Source: JAOXRU01 sp965247735 (GTDB lineage: Bacteria > Bacteroidota > Bacteroidia > Flavobacteriales > Flavobacteriaceae). From it: a stretch of DNA of 64,000 bases. How positions within the stretch are numbered: position 1 is the stretch's first letter; each line of letters starts with the position of its first letter. Below are positions 52,561-61,609 of the stretch, in pieces. The DNA lies in the NCBI GenBank assembly GCA_965247735.1, contig CBDFHN010000002.1, positions 3,162,001 through 3,226,000 on the forward strand. The letters are read 5' to 3'. The translations under genes and the position numbers were made by a program. The notes under the pieces were generated by a model, which was not told where the DNA came from, searched no databases, and saw only the letters and a list, made by a program, of their open reading frames with translations.

Positions 52561-52647
52561 CTATATTATTTTATTAAATCGGTCACCTGGTACATCTTTA
52601 TTAGTCATTTCCTGGGGTGTAGAATCCTTTGTATATAGATGTTTCAT
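52561..52647 (-). CDS. Short ORF A2 (28 codons), coupled to the receptor stop codon
   Basis: Begins MKHLYTKDSTPQEMTN and ends GDRFNKII. Its ATG overlaps the TGA of the receptor gene as ATGA (52644-52647), the same arrangement the TPR protein uses to couple to the receptor, which favours real translation. It repeats as A1 232 bases downstream. The peptide is hydrophilic, has no signal sequence or cysteine, and I recognise no family. It may be a small regulatory or precursor peptide; a by-product of a spreading leader repeat is the alternative. Confidence 0.48.
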   Translation of the reverse strand: MKHLYTKDSTPQEMTNKDVPGDRFNKII

Positions 52648-54737
52648 TTTGTATGATTAAGGGTAATAGATATTCCTGCAAAGAACGACCAATCACTTGA
52701 AGGTAGAATAGGTGTTCTGCTTTTACCATCAAAAGAGTATCTATATCCAGAAACTTGCTGCATTTGAAAAGGGTTTTTTAAAGATACATAAATCACACTA
52801 AAATTTCCTAAAAGCGAAATCATATAACTGCTGCTAAAATTTATATTGTGATAATCGGGAACATTATCGGCCAAATAGGTACTGTTATTGGGATTGTAAA
52901 AAGGTCTTCCTGAAGCATAGGTATAGGAAATACCCACTCTAGATCTTGGTGTAATGTTGTAATTACCAACCAAGTTTAAGGTATGTGTCGACACAAAAGT
53001 TGGAGTTGCCTCTGTTGGAAAATCTTTATAAAATCGTTCAGAACTGAGTAAAGAATAGGATAACCAATAGGTGAGGTTTTTAATTGATTGCTGATCTCTC
53101 CAAAAAACATCTATTCCTTTAGAGAAACCAAAACCATTATTGTTGATTTTATCTTTATAAAGTATCAAATCTTCATAGTCTTTGTAATAAGCTTCAATTC
53201 TAAAAATTCTATTATTGTTTTTCCATTGGTAATTAGCAATATAATGAGATGATTTCTCAAAATTTAGGTCTTCATTAAGCAACAGATTTTCAAAATCTGG
53301 TGTTTGATAAAATTGTCCATAAGCAAGAGATAGTATGGCATTGTTGGCAATTCGATAACTAAGCGACGTTCTAGGCATTATATTCCATTTGTTTATAATG
53401 CTAGAATATTCGCTTCTAGCACCTAACCTTAATGCTGTTCTATCATTTAGTTTAAGGTCTCCTTCAGTAAAAAATGCCAGGTAGTTATTGTCTAGTTTAC
53501 GATCTGTTTCTGTATATTTTTTGGCTGATAATTGGGTTTCATTTCCAACTCTAAATGTAGTGCTTCCAAATTTTCTATTAAGCGATAGCCTACTTTGCCC
53601 CAAATAATCTTCAATTTTAGTAATCTGCTCATTAAAATCATCGGTGCTATTGTCATAACTAAATGAACCTACGGCTAAAAAAGACCATTCGCTTCCTAGT
53701 TGCCCTTTGTACAGATTGTTCCAAAAGAGATTTTTGTTACTGTTTTTGAATCGAATCTTATTGGAAGGATTATCATAACCTTTAAACTCTAATTCTAAAT
53801 TTCCAGATTGGTACTGCAAAAAAGATTTGAATAGGTTCCCTTTTTTTGAATAGTTTCTATAGCCAAAAGAGGCATTTATTCCTTCTGGTGCTTTTATCCA
53901 TGTACGGTTCTGTGGAACTATGGAAAAAAGTGGTGATAAGTTGGAATAGCCGATGGTGCCTAATAATGCGGAAGATTTATCCTTAAAGACATTAACGAAT
54001 GACGCATTTATTCCAGCCATATTTATTCCAATATTTACCCTGTCTCTTTTAGGAATGTTATCGGTGTCTAAGATTAATACAGAGGATAAGGCCTGTCCAT
54101 ATCTTGCAGAGTATCCACCTGTACTAAATGTAGTGCCTTTAAAAAGAAAAGGGTTAAATCTGCCTCTAGCTGGAACATCTGGTGTCTCATTAAAAAATGG
54201 TTTAGCAACTAAAGCACCGTCAATAATTGTTTTTGTTTCAGAAGCTTCGCCTCCTCTAACAAATAGACCCGTTTTATCCTGTACAGGTGTAATTCCTGGT
54301 AATGTTGCTAATGCTCCATAGGTATCACCGCTGGCACCTGGGTTTGTAACAATGTCTAAAGGATTTAATATTGTTGCTTTTTTTTCATCACTGGCATCAA
54401 AAACACCAGCAGAAACAACAACCTCAGAAAGTGTTGTTCCTTCTTTTAATTGTATCGTTATTTCAAACAATTTACCTTTGCTTAGCACTATTTTTTTTTC
54501 ATAGGTTTGGTAGCCAATAATACTAACTATAATGGTTTGACTTCCTGTCAGTTTTGTTTCAAAAGTAAAGTTTCCATTCTCATTAGATATCATCCCTTCG
54601 TAGCTGTTTTTTAAATAGACATTAGCAAAAGGGATGGGCATGTTTTTTTTGTCTTTAACATGCCCAGTTATGGTGGTTTGGGAAAAGATATTCAAATGAA
54701 GCAATACTATGATAGGGAATACTATAAGTTGTTTCAT
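52644..54737 (-). CDS. TonB-dependent receptor with CarboxypepD-reg-like domain
   Basis: A 697-residue outer-membrane receptor: signal peptide (ends LHLNIFSQ), CarboxypepD-like domain (TGHVKDKKNMPIPFANVYLKNSYEG) at about 20-105, and a plug with NPLDIVTNPGASGDTYGALATLPGITPVQDKTGLFVRGGEASETKTIIDGA. The beta barrel follows and ends FFAGISITLNHTK. The 697-residue length is short for the class. No SusD-type partner is near, so it is not a standard glycan system. Its start overlaps the TPR gene by ATGA and its stop overlaps the first short ORF, placing it in one operon with the kinase and regulator. Confidence 0.88.
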   Translation of the reverse strand: MKQLIVFPIIVLLHLNIFSQTTITGHVKDKKNMPIPFANVYLKNSYEGMISNENGNFTFETKLTGSQTIIVSIIGYQTYEKKIVLSKGKLFEITIQLKEGTTLSEVVVSAGVFDASDEKKATILNPLDIVTNPGASGDTYGALATLPGITPVQDKTGLFVRGGEASETKTIIDGALVAKPFFNETPDVPARGRFNPFLFKGTTFSTGGYSARYGQALSSVLILDTDNIPKRDRVNIGINMAGINASFVNVFKDKSSALLGTIGYSNLSPLFSIVPQNRTWIKAPEGINASFGYRNYSKKGNLFKSFLQYQSGNLELEFKGYDNPSNKIRFKNSNKNLFWNNLYKGQLGSEWSFLAVGSFSYDNSTDDFNEQITKIEDYLGQSRLSLNRKFGSTTFRVGNETQLSAKKYTETDRKLDNNYLAFFTEGDLKLNDRTALRLGARSEYSSIINKWNIMPRTSLSYRIANNAILSLAYGQFYQTPDFENLLLNEDLNFEKSSHYIANYQWKNNNRIFRIEAYYKDYEDLILYKDKINNNGFGFSKGIDVFWRDQQSIKNLTYWLSYSLLSSERFYKDFPTEATPTFVSTHTLNLVGNYNITPRSRVGISYTYASGRPFYNPNNSTYLADNVPDYHNINFSSSYMISLLGNFSVIYVSLKNPFQMQQVSGYRYSFDGKSRTPILPSSDWSFFAGISITLNHTK

Positions 54738-55453
54738 AGTCCTAATTTTGTAGCTAATGATTTAAGAGATTCACTTTCTGGAAATTTCTTTATTCCAATA
54801 TTGTAATACAGGGTAGCTTCATTAATTTTATCAGTCTTTTCATAAAAACTAATGAGGTAATAATAAACACTTCCTTCTCCCCAGCGAGGACTATTTTTTT
54901 TGTCTTCTTTACTATTGATAAGTACCATTGCTTTTTTTAAGTACGACTCAGCTTTTAATCCGCCACCATATTTAATAGGACGGAAATAATCGCTTTTTCC
55001 AAGACCCAAATACGGGCGAAAGTTGTTTTTATCTAACGTTAATGATTTATTGTAATAACCAGAAGCTTTTGACGAGATTATTGCAGCAATTTCTGTTTGA
55101 AATATTATAGAATAACTGGTTATAAAGCCCAAAAGAGCATAGTCTTCAGAATCTTTTTCTTTTTTACTTTCAAGCAACTGTGTTGCTTCGTTTAGTATTG
55201 AAAGTGCTTTTTCTTCATTTGTTCTTCCGTGAAGAGTAGCCTGTTTATACAAGGCATAAGAAATCCAATAAGCCTTGTTTTTTTCTTTTCCTGATTTAAG
55301 CTCTTGAATTAGATTTGCTAAATTGTCTTCTTTTAGTTCTTTGGATTGTAAAAACGTATCTTGTATTTTACGCTCAAAAGGGTTTTGACCACTCATAAAT
55401 AGGGTAAATAATAAGACTGTAACTAAAATGCAATGCTGTTTCATTATAATCAT
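54734..55453 (-). CDS. Exported TPR-like protein
   Basis: A 239-residue protein with a signal peptide (ends LFMSGQ); the ATG at 55444 fits the signal slightly better than the one at 55453. The mature part has TPR-like helical pairs (SISNEATQLLESKK-like stretches; ASGYYNKSLTLDKNNFRPYLGLGKSDYF; NEATLYYNIGIKKFPESESL). Such TPR proteins accompany TonB receptors in this phylum and probably act in the periplasm as adaptors. It is translationally coupled to the receptor (ATGA overlap). Confidence 0.75.
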   Translation of the reverse strand: MIIMKQHCILVTVLLFTLFMSGQNPFERKIQDTFLQSKELKEDNLANLIQELKSGKEKNKAYWISYALYKQATLHGRTNEEKALSILNEATQLLESKKEKDSEDYALLGFITSYSIIFQTEIAAIISSKASGYYNKSLTLDKNNFRPYLGLGKSDYFRPIKYGGGLKAESYLKKAMVLINSKEDKKNSPRWGEGSVYYYLISFYEKTDKINEATLYYNIGIKKFPESESLKSLATKLGL

Positions 55454-55635
55454 AATTAAAAATTTTATGACAATAAGAGGACATCACGTCTTTAATTCAA
55501 TTCTAATCTATGGTCAGTTGTGTAGCATAGGTAAGTGGTATTGATTTGTATGTAAAAGAAATTGCTAAGCTAAAAAATTACAAATACAGCAATCTATACA
55601 GGATTGGTTATGGATACTATTTTGCTGCTTTAGAA

Positions 55636-56709
55636 CTATTCTATTTTCGCAATTAATCCCCAGCCATTTGCTTTATCAATAACTACACAATCAATTTTAT
55701 TTGTTCCTTTTTTTAGCTGTAAGTATAATTTATTGGTATTTATAGCAATATGACCTGTGTATTGTATTCCCTTAGCTCTAAAAGCATTGTTGCCTTTAAA
55801 GATTGGGCTACCATTTAGGTATACTAGTATTTTGTCGCTATAATCAAAGGAGAAAAGCTTTGTTTGTGCTTTGTCAGAATATATTGTTGTTGAAGCAATC
55901 GTATAGGCTTCTTTGTTTTGATCAAAATTACCTGAAGATGGTTTTTTTATATACTTTGATATTGGTAAAAGCCCCGATTTTTCCGTAGCAACTGTTGTCT
56001 GTTTTTGTTTTAAGGAATTATCAAAATTAAAAGCTTCTTCAATATAAGGTGCTGCTTTTGTGATTTCCCATTCCGAAATGATATTTGGATTTATAAGGTT
56101 CTTCTTATTTTTCTCCAATTTGCTTGCAATTTCTTTTTTTGGAGTGAATCTAAAATTAGAAAACCTATTATTGAACAATGCAAAAAGCCCTATTTTACCT
56201 ATGTTGTTTTCTGTTTTTAGATCTGCTACTGATAGTACTTTTTCGTTGTTTACAAAGATTTCGGCAGTTGAGGTATTAATATCAATACGTAATGTGTTCC
56301 AGCCAGTATTTTTGAAGTTAACTTTTGCCTGATACTCTTTGTACAATTGCCAAGTCAACTCATTATTAAACGTAGGCGAGTATTGTATGGCATCTGCTTG
56401 ATTAGATTTATGAAGTCTCATATACAGCTCTTCCATGGTGTTTTTTTGCTTTCTAAAAATAATACCAGCGAAACTTCTAGCTGATTTGGCATATACATCT
56501 ACTTCAATTGTTCCATTAGTAAACTGTAGGTTTTTGACAATGGCTTTTCCATTTAAAACTAGCGTTTTTCTATTGTCAAATTTTTCGAAAACAGCTTTTT
56601 CTGGTAAGTCCCAGTTAGAAATATTCATCTCTACTTCTGTTGTTGCATTTTGAGCAAATGATATTGTAATGCTTATAGAAAACATCAATATGGATAGAAA
56701 CTTTTTCAT
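55636..56709 (-). CDS. Secreted LamG/DUF1080-like protein
   Basis: A 357-residue secreted protein (signal ends ISFAQ). The first half folds like the 3-keto-disaccharide hydrolase/LamG jelly roll: NGTIEVDVYAKSARSFAGIIFRKQ, ELYMRLHKSNQADAIQY, GWNTLRIDINTSTAEIFVNNEKVL, IGLFALFNNRFSNFRF. The second half has a small beta-sandwich-like region (KILVYLNGSPIFKGNNAFR). No catalytic residues are obvious. It could bind a glycan or be a structural surface protein. It is divergent from nothing nearby; the AraC regulator 56 bases upstream on the same strand may control it. Confidence 0.72.
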   Translation of the reverse strand: MKKFLSILMFSISITISFAQNATTEVEMNISNWDLPEKAVFEKFDNRKTLVLNGKAIVKNLQFTNGTIEVDVYAKSARSFAGIIFRKQKNTMEELYMRLHKSNQADAIQYSPTFNNELTWQLYKEYQAKVNFKNTGWNTLRIDINTSTAEIFVNNEKVLSVADLKTENNIGKIGLFALFNNRFSNFRFTPKKEIASKLEKNKKNLINPNIISEWEITKAAPYIEEAFNFDNSLKQKQTTVATEKSGLLPISKYIKKPSSGNFDQNKEAYTIASTTIYSDKAQTKLFSFDYSDKILVYLNGSPIFKGNNAFRAKGIQYTGHIAINTNKLYLQLKKGTNKIDCVVIDKANGWGLIAKIE

Positions 56710-56765
56710 TCTTTTTTTTTACAAAGGTTAGTTTTTGTGTTTATAATAAGGATATCACTTTACAG

Positions 56766-57635
56766 CTAATTACTATCATTTTGGTAATTGTTTTTGTGTT
56801 TAGAAGGAATTACCCCTTCTTCCTTTTTGAAAAAACGGGTTAAGTTATTGGCTTCGCTAAAATTTAGATCATTTGCAATTTCTGCTATTGTTTTATCAGA
56901 ATATTGAAGTTCCATTTTTATTTCTTGAAGCAATCGATCATTAATAATGTCTTTTGTAGTTCTCCCAAAATGTTTTTTTACTTCGCTATTAAGCTGATGG
57001 CGGGAAACATTTAATAAACTACAGTACTCGGCTACAGAATGTATTGTTCTTATATTTAGTGCTAAGATTTCTCTAAATTTATAAATTATTGAATTGGATT
57101 GTGTTTCTGTAGAAATATCATAATATTTTGAATATAAGCGATTGAGTTTGGTCAAAGAAAAATACAATAACGAACGGATGATATGAAAACTATCATTTTG
57201 AAAATTTTGTATTTCTGATACTATTTCATTTAAAGCAAATTGTAAAATAGTATAATGCTCCTTTTTTATCGCTAAATATTGTGGGTGTATAGAATTATGA
57301 AAGTATTGTAATCGATATGTAAATAACTTATCATTAAAAAAATCGGATAAAAAATTATTCTGAAAAACAAGATGAAAGCCCTTTATTTCTGATAATTCAA
57401 TTTTGCAGCTTTTTCTTTGTAATGGCGAAATAAAAAATAAAGAATTTGCCTTGACATCTAGTAACTTTCCGTTCAATTCTATTTTTCCACTAGCTTTTTC
57501 GAAAACGAAAATCTCAAAAAAATCAGTAGTATGCAGAGCTTCTTCAAAAAATATGTTTGCATTGTTTTCAAACTTATGCAAGTCCATCAATAATTCAAAT
57601 CCGTATTTTTCCTTTTCAAAAGTAAATGTCCGCAA
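56766..57635 (-). CDS. AraC-family transcriptional regulator
   Basis: A 289-residue regulator with an N-terminal cupin-like domain (ANSLFFISPLQRKSCKIELSE) and a C-terminal pair of helix-turn-helix motifs: IHSVAEYCSLLNVSRHQLNSEVKKHFGRT and KTIAEIANDLNFSEANNLTRFFKKEEGVIPSKHK. It is upstream of and co-directional with the LamG-like protein and divergent from the GH18 gene, so either could be a target. Confidence 0.9.
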   Translation of the reverse strand: MRTFTFEKEKYGFELLMDLHKFENNANIFFEEALHTTDFFEIFVFEKASGKIELNGKLLDVKANSLFFISPLQRKSCKIELSEIKGFHLVFQNNFLSDFFNDKLFTYRLQYFHNSIHPQYLAIKKEHYTILQFALNEIVSEIQNFQNDSFHIIRSLLYFSLTKLNRLYSKYYDISTETQSNSIIYKFREILALNIRTIHSVAEYCSLLNVSRHQLNSEVKKHFGRTTKDIINDRLLQEIKMELQYSDKTIAEIANDLNFSEANNLTRFFKKEEGVIPSKHKNNYQNDSN

Positions 57636-57925
57636 GTTTCTTTTTTTGAGTTAAATTGTTCAAGAGCTATTGCTAGATAAGATATAACAAATTGTTTTAT
57701 ATTTTAAAGAACTCAAAGAAAACTATTGTCAGATGGTGTATAACTTTTGTTAATAAACTGAAGTGTAGAGAAAGGCAAGTACAATCCTGTTTAGCTAGTT
57801 AATCTGCAATATTAATTTACTAATACTCTTAATTATGTTGTATCTAATTTGATTACAGTTATTCAGCGAATTTTATTGAAAAAGATTGTACAGTTATTTA
57901 AATTAACAATCAATAAAAAACAATT
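57636..57925. other. Gap between AraC and GH18 genes
   Basis: The 290 bases hold no credible gene. TATAACTTTTG (57750-57760) resembles the TAnnTTTG element with one extra base and could serve the GH18 gene, giving a leader of about 150 bases. Nothing else was seen. Confidence 0.4.
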
Positions 57926-58894
57926 ATGAGAATTTTCTTTGCTTTAATTTGTGTACTGATTCTGTTTGGATGCTCAAAAAACGTCAACCGAACTACAGAA
58001 AAAACCAACACTAGAATAGTTGGTTACCTAGCTTCTAGTCGGTTTGCTCTAAAGGAAAAAATAGCTTTTGAGAAATTAACGCATTTAAATATAGCATTTG
58101 CAAACCCAAATAAGGATGGAGTATTTGAGGTAGCTGGTATTGAAGAATTGGTTGCTTATGCCAGATCAAGAAACGATAAGTTGAAAATATGTATTTCTAT
58201 TGGAGGAGGAGCTATGAGAAAAATTCAAGCCGATATCTGGAAAGAGTTAATTGATGTGCCTAGTAACCGACCAAGCCTTATAGACACACTTGTAGCCTTT
58301 GTAAACAAGTACGGATTGGATGGTGTGGACGTGGATATCGAGTGGGATCAGGTAACTGTTGGTTATAGCCCATTTGTTTTGTCTTTGGCGGCTGAATTGC
58401 ATAAAGAGAATAAGCTTATTACAGCTGCTTTACCTAACAATACATTATTCAAACATATTTCAAAAGAAGCTCTTGCCGTCTATGATTTCATTAATATAAT
58501 GTCATATGATGCTACTGGACCATGGAGCCCTAATAAGGTAAAACCACATAGTAGTTATGATTTTGCAATACGTGGAATAGACTTTTGGAAAAAGCATGTA
58601 AAACCAGAAAAACTCACCTTAGGAGTGCCATTTTACGGATATGACTTTACCAATACTTCTGATGTAAAATCGGTAACTTATGGAAATATGGTTGCTTTGG
58701 ATAAGGGCAATGTTGATGCTGATGTGGTTGGAAAAATATTTTACAACGGTAGACCTACAATTATAAAAAAAACAAAATTGGGAAAAAAAGAAGTCTCTGG
58801 AATTATGATTTGGGAATTAGGGCAAGATAGTTTTGATGACCACAGTTTGCTTTCTATAATATACAAGATCATACATAATAGTAGTACCAAATAA
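57926..58894 (+). CDS. GH18-family lipoprotein (chitinase/endo-N-acetylglucosaminidase-like)
   Basis: A 322-residue lipoprotein (cysteine 16 in LFGC). The GH18 signature D-x2-D-x-D-x-E is intact in LDGVDVDIEW (Asp132 to catalytic Glu139). SIGGGAMRK is the second GH18 landmark, INIMSYDATGPW and GVPFYGYDF carry the Met-Tyr and Tyr substrate residues, and IMIWELGQD ends the barrel. It should hydrolyse beta-1,4-linked N-acetylglucosamine polymers or N-glycan cores at the cell surface. There is no carbohydrate-binding module. It lies across the gap from the AraC regulator. Confidence 0.9.
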   Translation: MRIFFALICVLILFGCSKNVNRTTEKTNTRIVGYLASSRFALKEKIAFEKLTHLNIAFANPNKDGVFEVAGIEELVAYARSRNDKLKICISIGGGAMRKIQADIWKELIDVPSNRPSLIDTLVAFVNKYGLDGVDVDIEWDQVTVGYSPFVLSLAAELHKENKLITAALPNNTLFKHISKEALAVYDFINIMSYDATGPWSPNKVKPHSSYDFAIRGIDFWKKHVKPEKLTLGVPFYGYDFTNTSDVKSVTYGNMVALDKGNVDADVVGKIFYNGRPTIIKKTKLGKKEVSGIMIWELGQDSFDDHSLLSIIYKIIHNSSTK

Positions 58895-58942
58895 AGTACT
58901 GTTGTATCCTTTTCCTACATCAATTTTTTTTGGTAATTGTAA

Positions 58943-58987
58943 ACTCATAATTGCTTCGGTTTTGCGTATTGCTAGGCAATTATGAGT
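58943..58987. terminator. Inverted repeat between convergent genes, probable terminator
   Basis: ACTCATAATTGC (58943-58954) and GCAATTATGAGT (58976-58987) form a perfect 12-bp stem with a 21-base loop. On the - strand T-rich sequence follows within a few bases. It lies between GH18 (+) and the HMA protein (-). Confidence 0.55.
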
Positions 58988-59016
58988 CTAGAATGATAAA
59001 AACAAAGGTTGAGTTG

Positions 59017-59235
59017 TTAAACAATTTCAATCTTATATCCAGCAGCAGTTACAGCATTGACAACATTGGTGCTATTATTTGCATCATCCTCATCAAATTG
59101 GACTTCTAGAATTCTATCTGGGTTATTAAAATCTACCTTCCATAAATCAATATTATCTAGTTCGTTTATAAAAGGCGTTACCGTTTTAAGACAGCTTCCA
59201 CAATTGATATTTGTTTTAAAATGTATGGTTTTCAT
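59017..59235 (-). CDS. Small HMA-domain metal-binding protein (CopZ-like)
   Basis: A 72-residue single heavy-metal-associated domain. Cys12 and Cys15 lie in NINCGSC at the first loop, which is the usual CxxC Cu(I) site, with the ferredoxin-like beta-alpha-beta pattern continuing to AGYKIEIV. It follows the copA gene by 18 bases on the same strand, so it probably delivers or buffers copper for the exporter. The acidic central part (FDEDDANNST) is unusual for a CopZ. Confidence 0.85.
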   Translation of the reverse strand: MKTIHFKTNINCGSCLKTVTPFINELDNIDLWKVDFNNPDRILEVQFDEDDANNSTNVVNAVTAAGYKIEIV

Positions 59236-59253
59236 ATGTTTATATTTATTAAT

Positions 59254-61482
59254 TTATATTGTTTTATTTTTTAAACGTAAGCTATTTGCAAGTACCGATA
59301 TGGAACTCATTGCCATTGCTGCTCCAGCTAGCATAGGGTTTAATAAAAACTCAAAAGCAGGATATAAAACTCCAGCTGCTATAGGAATGGCAATAATATT
59401 ATAAATAAACGCCCAGAATAAGTTTTGTTTAATGGTTTTCATGGTGACTTTAGAAAGTGAAATGGCTTTTGCAATTTGATTCAGGTCAGAATGCATTAGG
59501 GTAATTCCGGCACTTTCCATAGCGATATCAGTTCCGCTTTGCATAGCAATACCAACATCTGCTTGTGCTAGGGCATGAGCATCATTGATACCATCACCAG
59601 CCATAGCTACTATTTTTCCTTCTTGTTGTAGTTTTTCAATAAAATTACCTTTGTCAGCTGGCATTACACTTGCTTGGTAGTGTTTTATTCCTACAGCATT
59701 GGCAATTATTTTTGCAGTCTCTATAGTATCTCCAGTAAGCATATGGATTTCAATACCCATTTTCTGAATTTTTTTAATAGCTTCAGCAGCACTTTCTTTA
59801 AGCTCATCTGCAACAGCAATTAGTCCAACAACGGTACCTGAAGTACCTATATAAACTACAGTTTTTGCTGCTAATTTCATTTCTTTGGCTTTTGCTTCTA
59901 GATCATTAGCAATAGTAAATTGTTGAGACTGCATTAACTTTTGATTACCAATAGCATAATTGGTGTCGTTATAAGTTGCAGAGGCACCCATGCCCGTATA
60001 GCTTTTAAAGTTGTTTGTGTTTATGATTTTGAGATTTTCTTTTTTTAAATGTGCAACAATAGCACCAGCAATCGGATGTTCCGATTGAGATTCTATTGCT
60101 AAAACAATCTCTTTTGTTAGTGAAATATTGATGTCATTAGACCATAACATATCGGTAACATCAGGTTTTCCTTTAGTAATGGTTCCTGTTTTATCGAGCA
60201 CCAATACATCTGTTTTGTAGGCCGTTTCTAATACCTGGGCATCTTTAATTAGGATGCCTTTGGTGGCGCCTTTTCCAATACCAACCATTAATGCTGTTGG
60301 TGTTGCGAGCCCTAAAGCACAAGGACAGGCAATTATCAATACCGTAATTAAGCTTAATAGGGCAAAAGAAAAAGTGGGTTCTGGACCAAAAATATACCAA
60401 ATAATGAATGTTAGTATTGCTAGACCAATTACAATAGGAACAAATATACCAGCAATAGTATCTGCTAGTTTTTGAATTTTAGGCTTGCTGTTTTGAGCTT
60501 CCGTTACCTGTTTTATAATTTGTGAAAGCAAGGTGTCATTACCAACTTTTGTAGCTAGAATACGAAGTGCTCCTTTTTGGTTAATAGTTCCTGAGAAAAC
60601 AAAACTCCCTTTTGTTTTCTCCACAGGAATTGGTTCTCCAGAGATCATACTTTCGTCAATAAAAGAGTTTCCCTTTTTGACTTTTCCATCAATAGCAATT
60701 TTTTCTCCTGGTTTTACAACAATTAGATCTCCTTTTACCAATTCATTTATAGCTATTTGTTGTTCTTCTCCGTTTTTTAGGACTGTAACAAATTTTGGTC
60801 TTAATCCCATGAGCTTTTTAATAGCTGATGAGGTTTTGCTTTTTGCCTTTTCTTCTAAAAACCTACCTAAGAGTATAAATGCAATAATAATAACGGCAGA
60901 TTCATAATATACATGAGGAACTACTCCTTTTGCTAAATAGTATTGTGGATATATGGTGTTAAAAAGGCTAAATAGGAACGCTACACCAGTGCTAAGCGCT
61001 ACTAAAGTATCCATATTAGCGGAAAAATGGAGCATTTTTTTCCATGCAATACTATAAAATTCTGCTCCAGAATAGAAGAGAACAGGTAATGATAAGGCGA
61101 ACATAATCCAGTTTTCATAAGGAACTTTCCCCATAAAAAACATAGCCATTACAAAGATTGGAAGGGAAAAGATTGCAGCAACTATTAGTTTTAATTGCAG
61201 TTGTTTAAGTTGGTTTTCTTCAAATTGTTTCACCTTTTTTTTAACATCTGTTTCTTCGCCAATAACAAGATCATAACCTATTGCTTTGGTCTTTTTTTGA
61301 ACTTCTTCAATTGTAATTTCATTAGTATGGGTTAGTGTTAGCGATTTATTTGGGTAGCTTACTGCAACAGTATCAATTCCTGCTGTGGTTTCTAATAATG
61401 TTTCTATACTTATAGCGCATGCTGCACAGGTCATTCCTAAAACGGTATAACTTCTTTTGTCTTTGGTAGTGGTATTTTCCAT
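59254..61482 (-). CDS. copA: Copper-exporting P1B-type ATPase
   Basis: A 742-residue inner-membrane ATPase with one N-terminal HMA domain (GMTCAACA, Cys19 and Cys22), eight membrane helices, the actuator ESMISGEP at about 278, the metal-site CPC in helix 6 (386-388), phosphorylation Asp430 in DKTGT, SEHPIAGAI and the hinge GDGINDAHAL. This set defines a P1B-1 Cu(I) exporter. GATATTTG just before the ATG on the - strand, one base off TAnnTTTG, would give a nearly leaderless transcript. The HMA/AraC regulator lies 127 bases upstream on the same strand. Confidence 0.95.
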   Translation of the reverse strand: MENTTTKDKRSYTVLGMTCAACAISIETLLETTAGIDTVAVSYPNKSLTLTHTNEITIEEVQKKTKAIGYDLVIGEETDVKKKVKQFEENQLKQLQLKLIVAAIFSLPIFVMAMFFMGKVPYENWIMFALSLPVLFYSGAEFYSIAWKKMLHFSANMDTLVALSTGVAFLFSLFNTIYPQYYLAKGVVPHVYYESAVIIIAFILLGRFLEEKAKSKTSSAIKKLMGLRPKFVTVLKNGEEQQIAINELVKGDLIVVKPGEKIAIDGKVKKGNSFIDESMISGEPIPVEKTKGSFVFSGTINQKGALRILATKVGNDTLLSQIIKQVTEAQNSKPKIQKLADTIAGIFVPIVIGLAILTFIIWYIFGPEPTFSFALLSLITVLIIACPCALGLATPTALMVGIGKGATKGILIKDAQVLETAYKTDVLVLDKTGTITKGKPDVTDMLWSNDINISLTKEIVLAIESQSEHPIAGAIVAHLKKENLKIINTNNFKSYTGMGASATYNDTNYAIGNQKLMQSQQFTIANDLEAKAKEMKLAAKTVVYIGTSGTVVGLIAVADELKESAAEAIKKIQKMGIEIHMLTGDTIETAKIIANAVGIKHYQASVMPADKGNFIEKLQQEGKIVAMAGDGINDAHALAQADVGIAMQSGTDIAMESAGITLMHSDLNQIAKAISLSKVTMKTIKQNLFWAFIYNIIAIPIAAGVLYPAFEFLLNPMLAGAAMAMSSISVLANSLRLKNKTI

Positions 61483-61609
61483 ACTGCAAATATCAGAATG
61501 ATAGTTGGCAAACTAATTATACAATTCTGGGAATCATTTATAGAATTCGGATCGCCTAAATATTTGATTTTTGGAAGCGAAACTAACTGAACTAAGCCCA
61601 CTGACGGGA

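Larger units (their letters stand above)
52231..52647 (-). repeat. Tandem leader/short-ORF repeats in the order A2-B3-A1-B2 (transcription order)
   Basis: Two A units (52321-52415 and 52553-52647, three mismatches over 95 bases, 232 bases apart) alternate with B units (52412-52551 full, 52231-52319 with an internal loss of about 50 bases). Every unit begins on the - strand with ATGAAA; in all but the first (A2) this follows ACAC. The kinase start also follows ACAC. The A units carry intact 28-codon frames, B2 a 22-codon frame, and B3 the same frame broken by about 55 extra bases. The region fills the whole 409-base gap between the receptor and the kinase. Confidence 0.92.
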
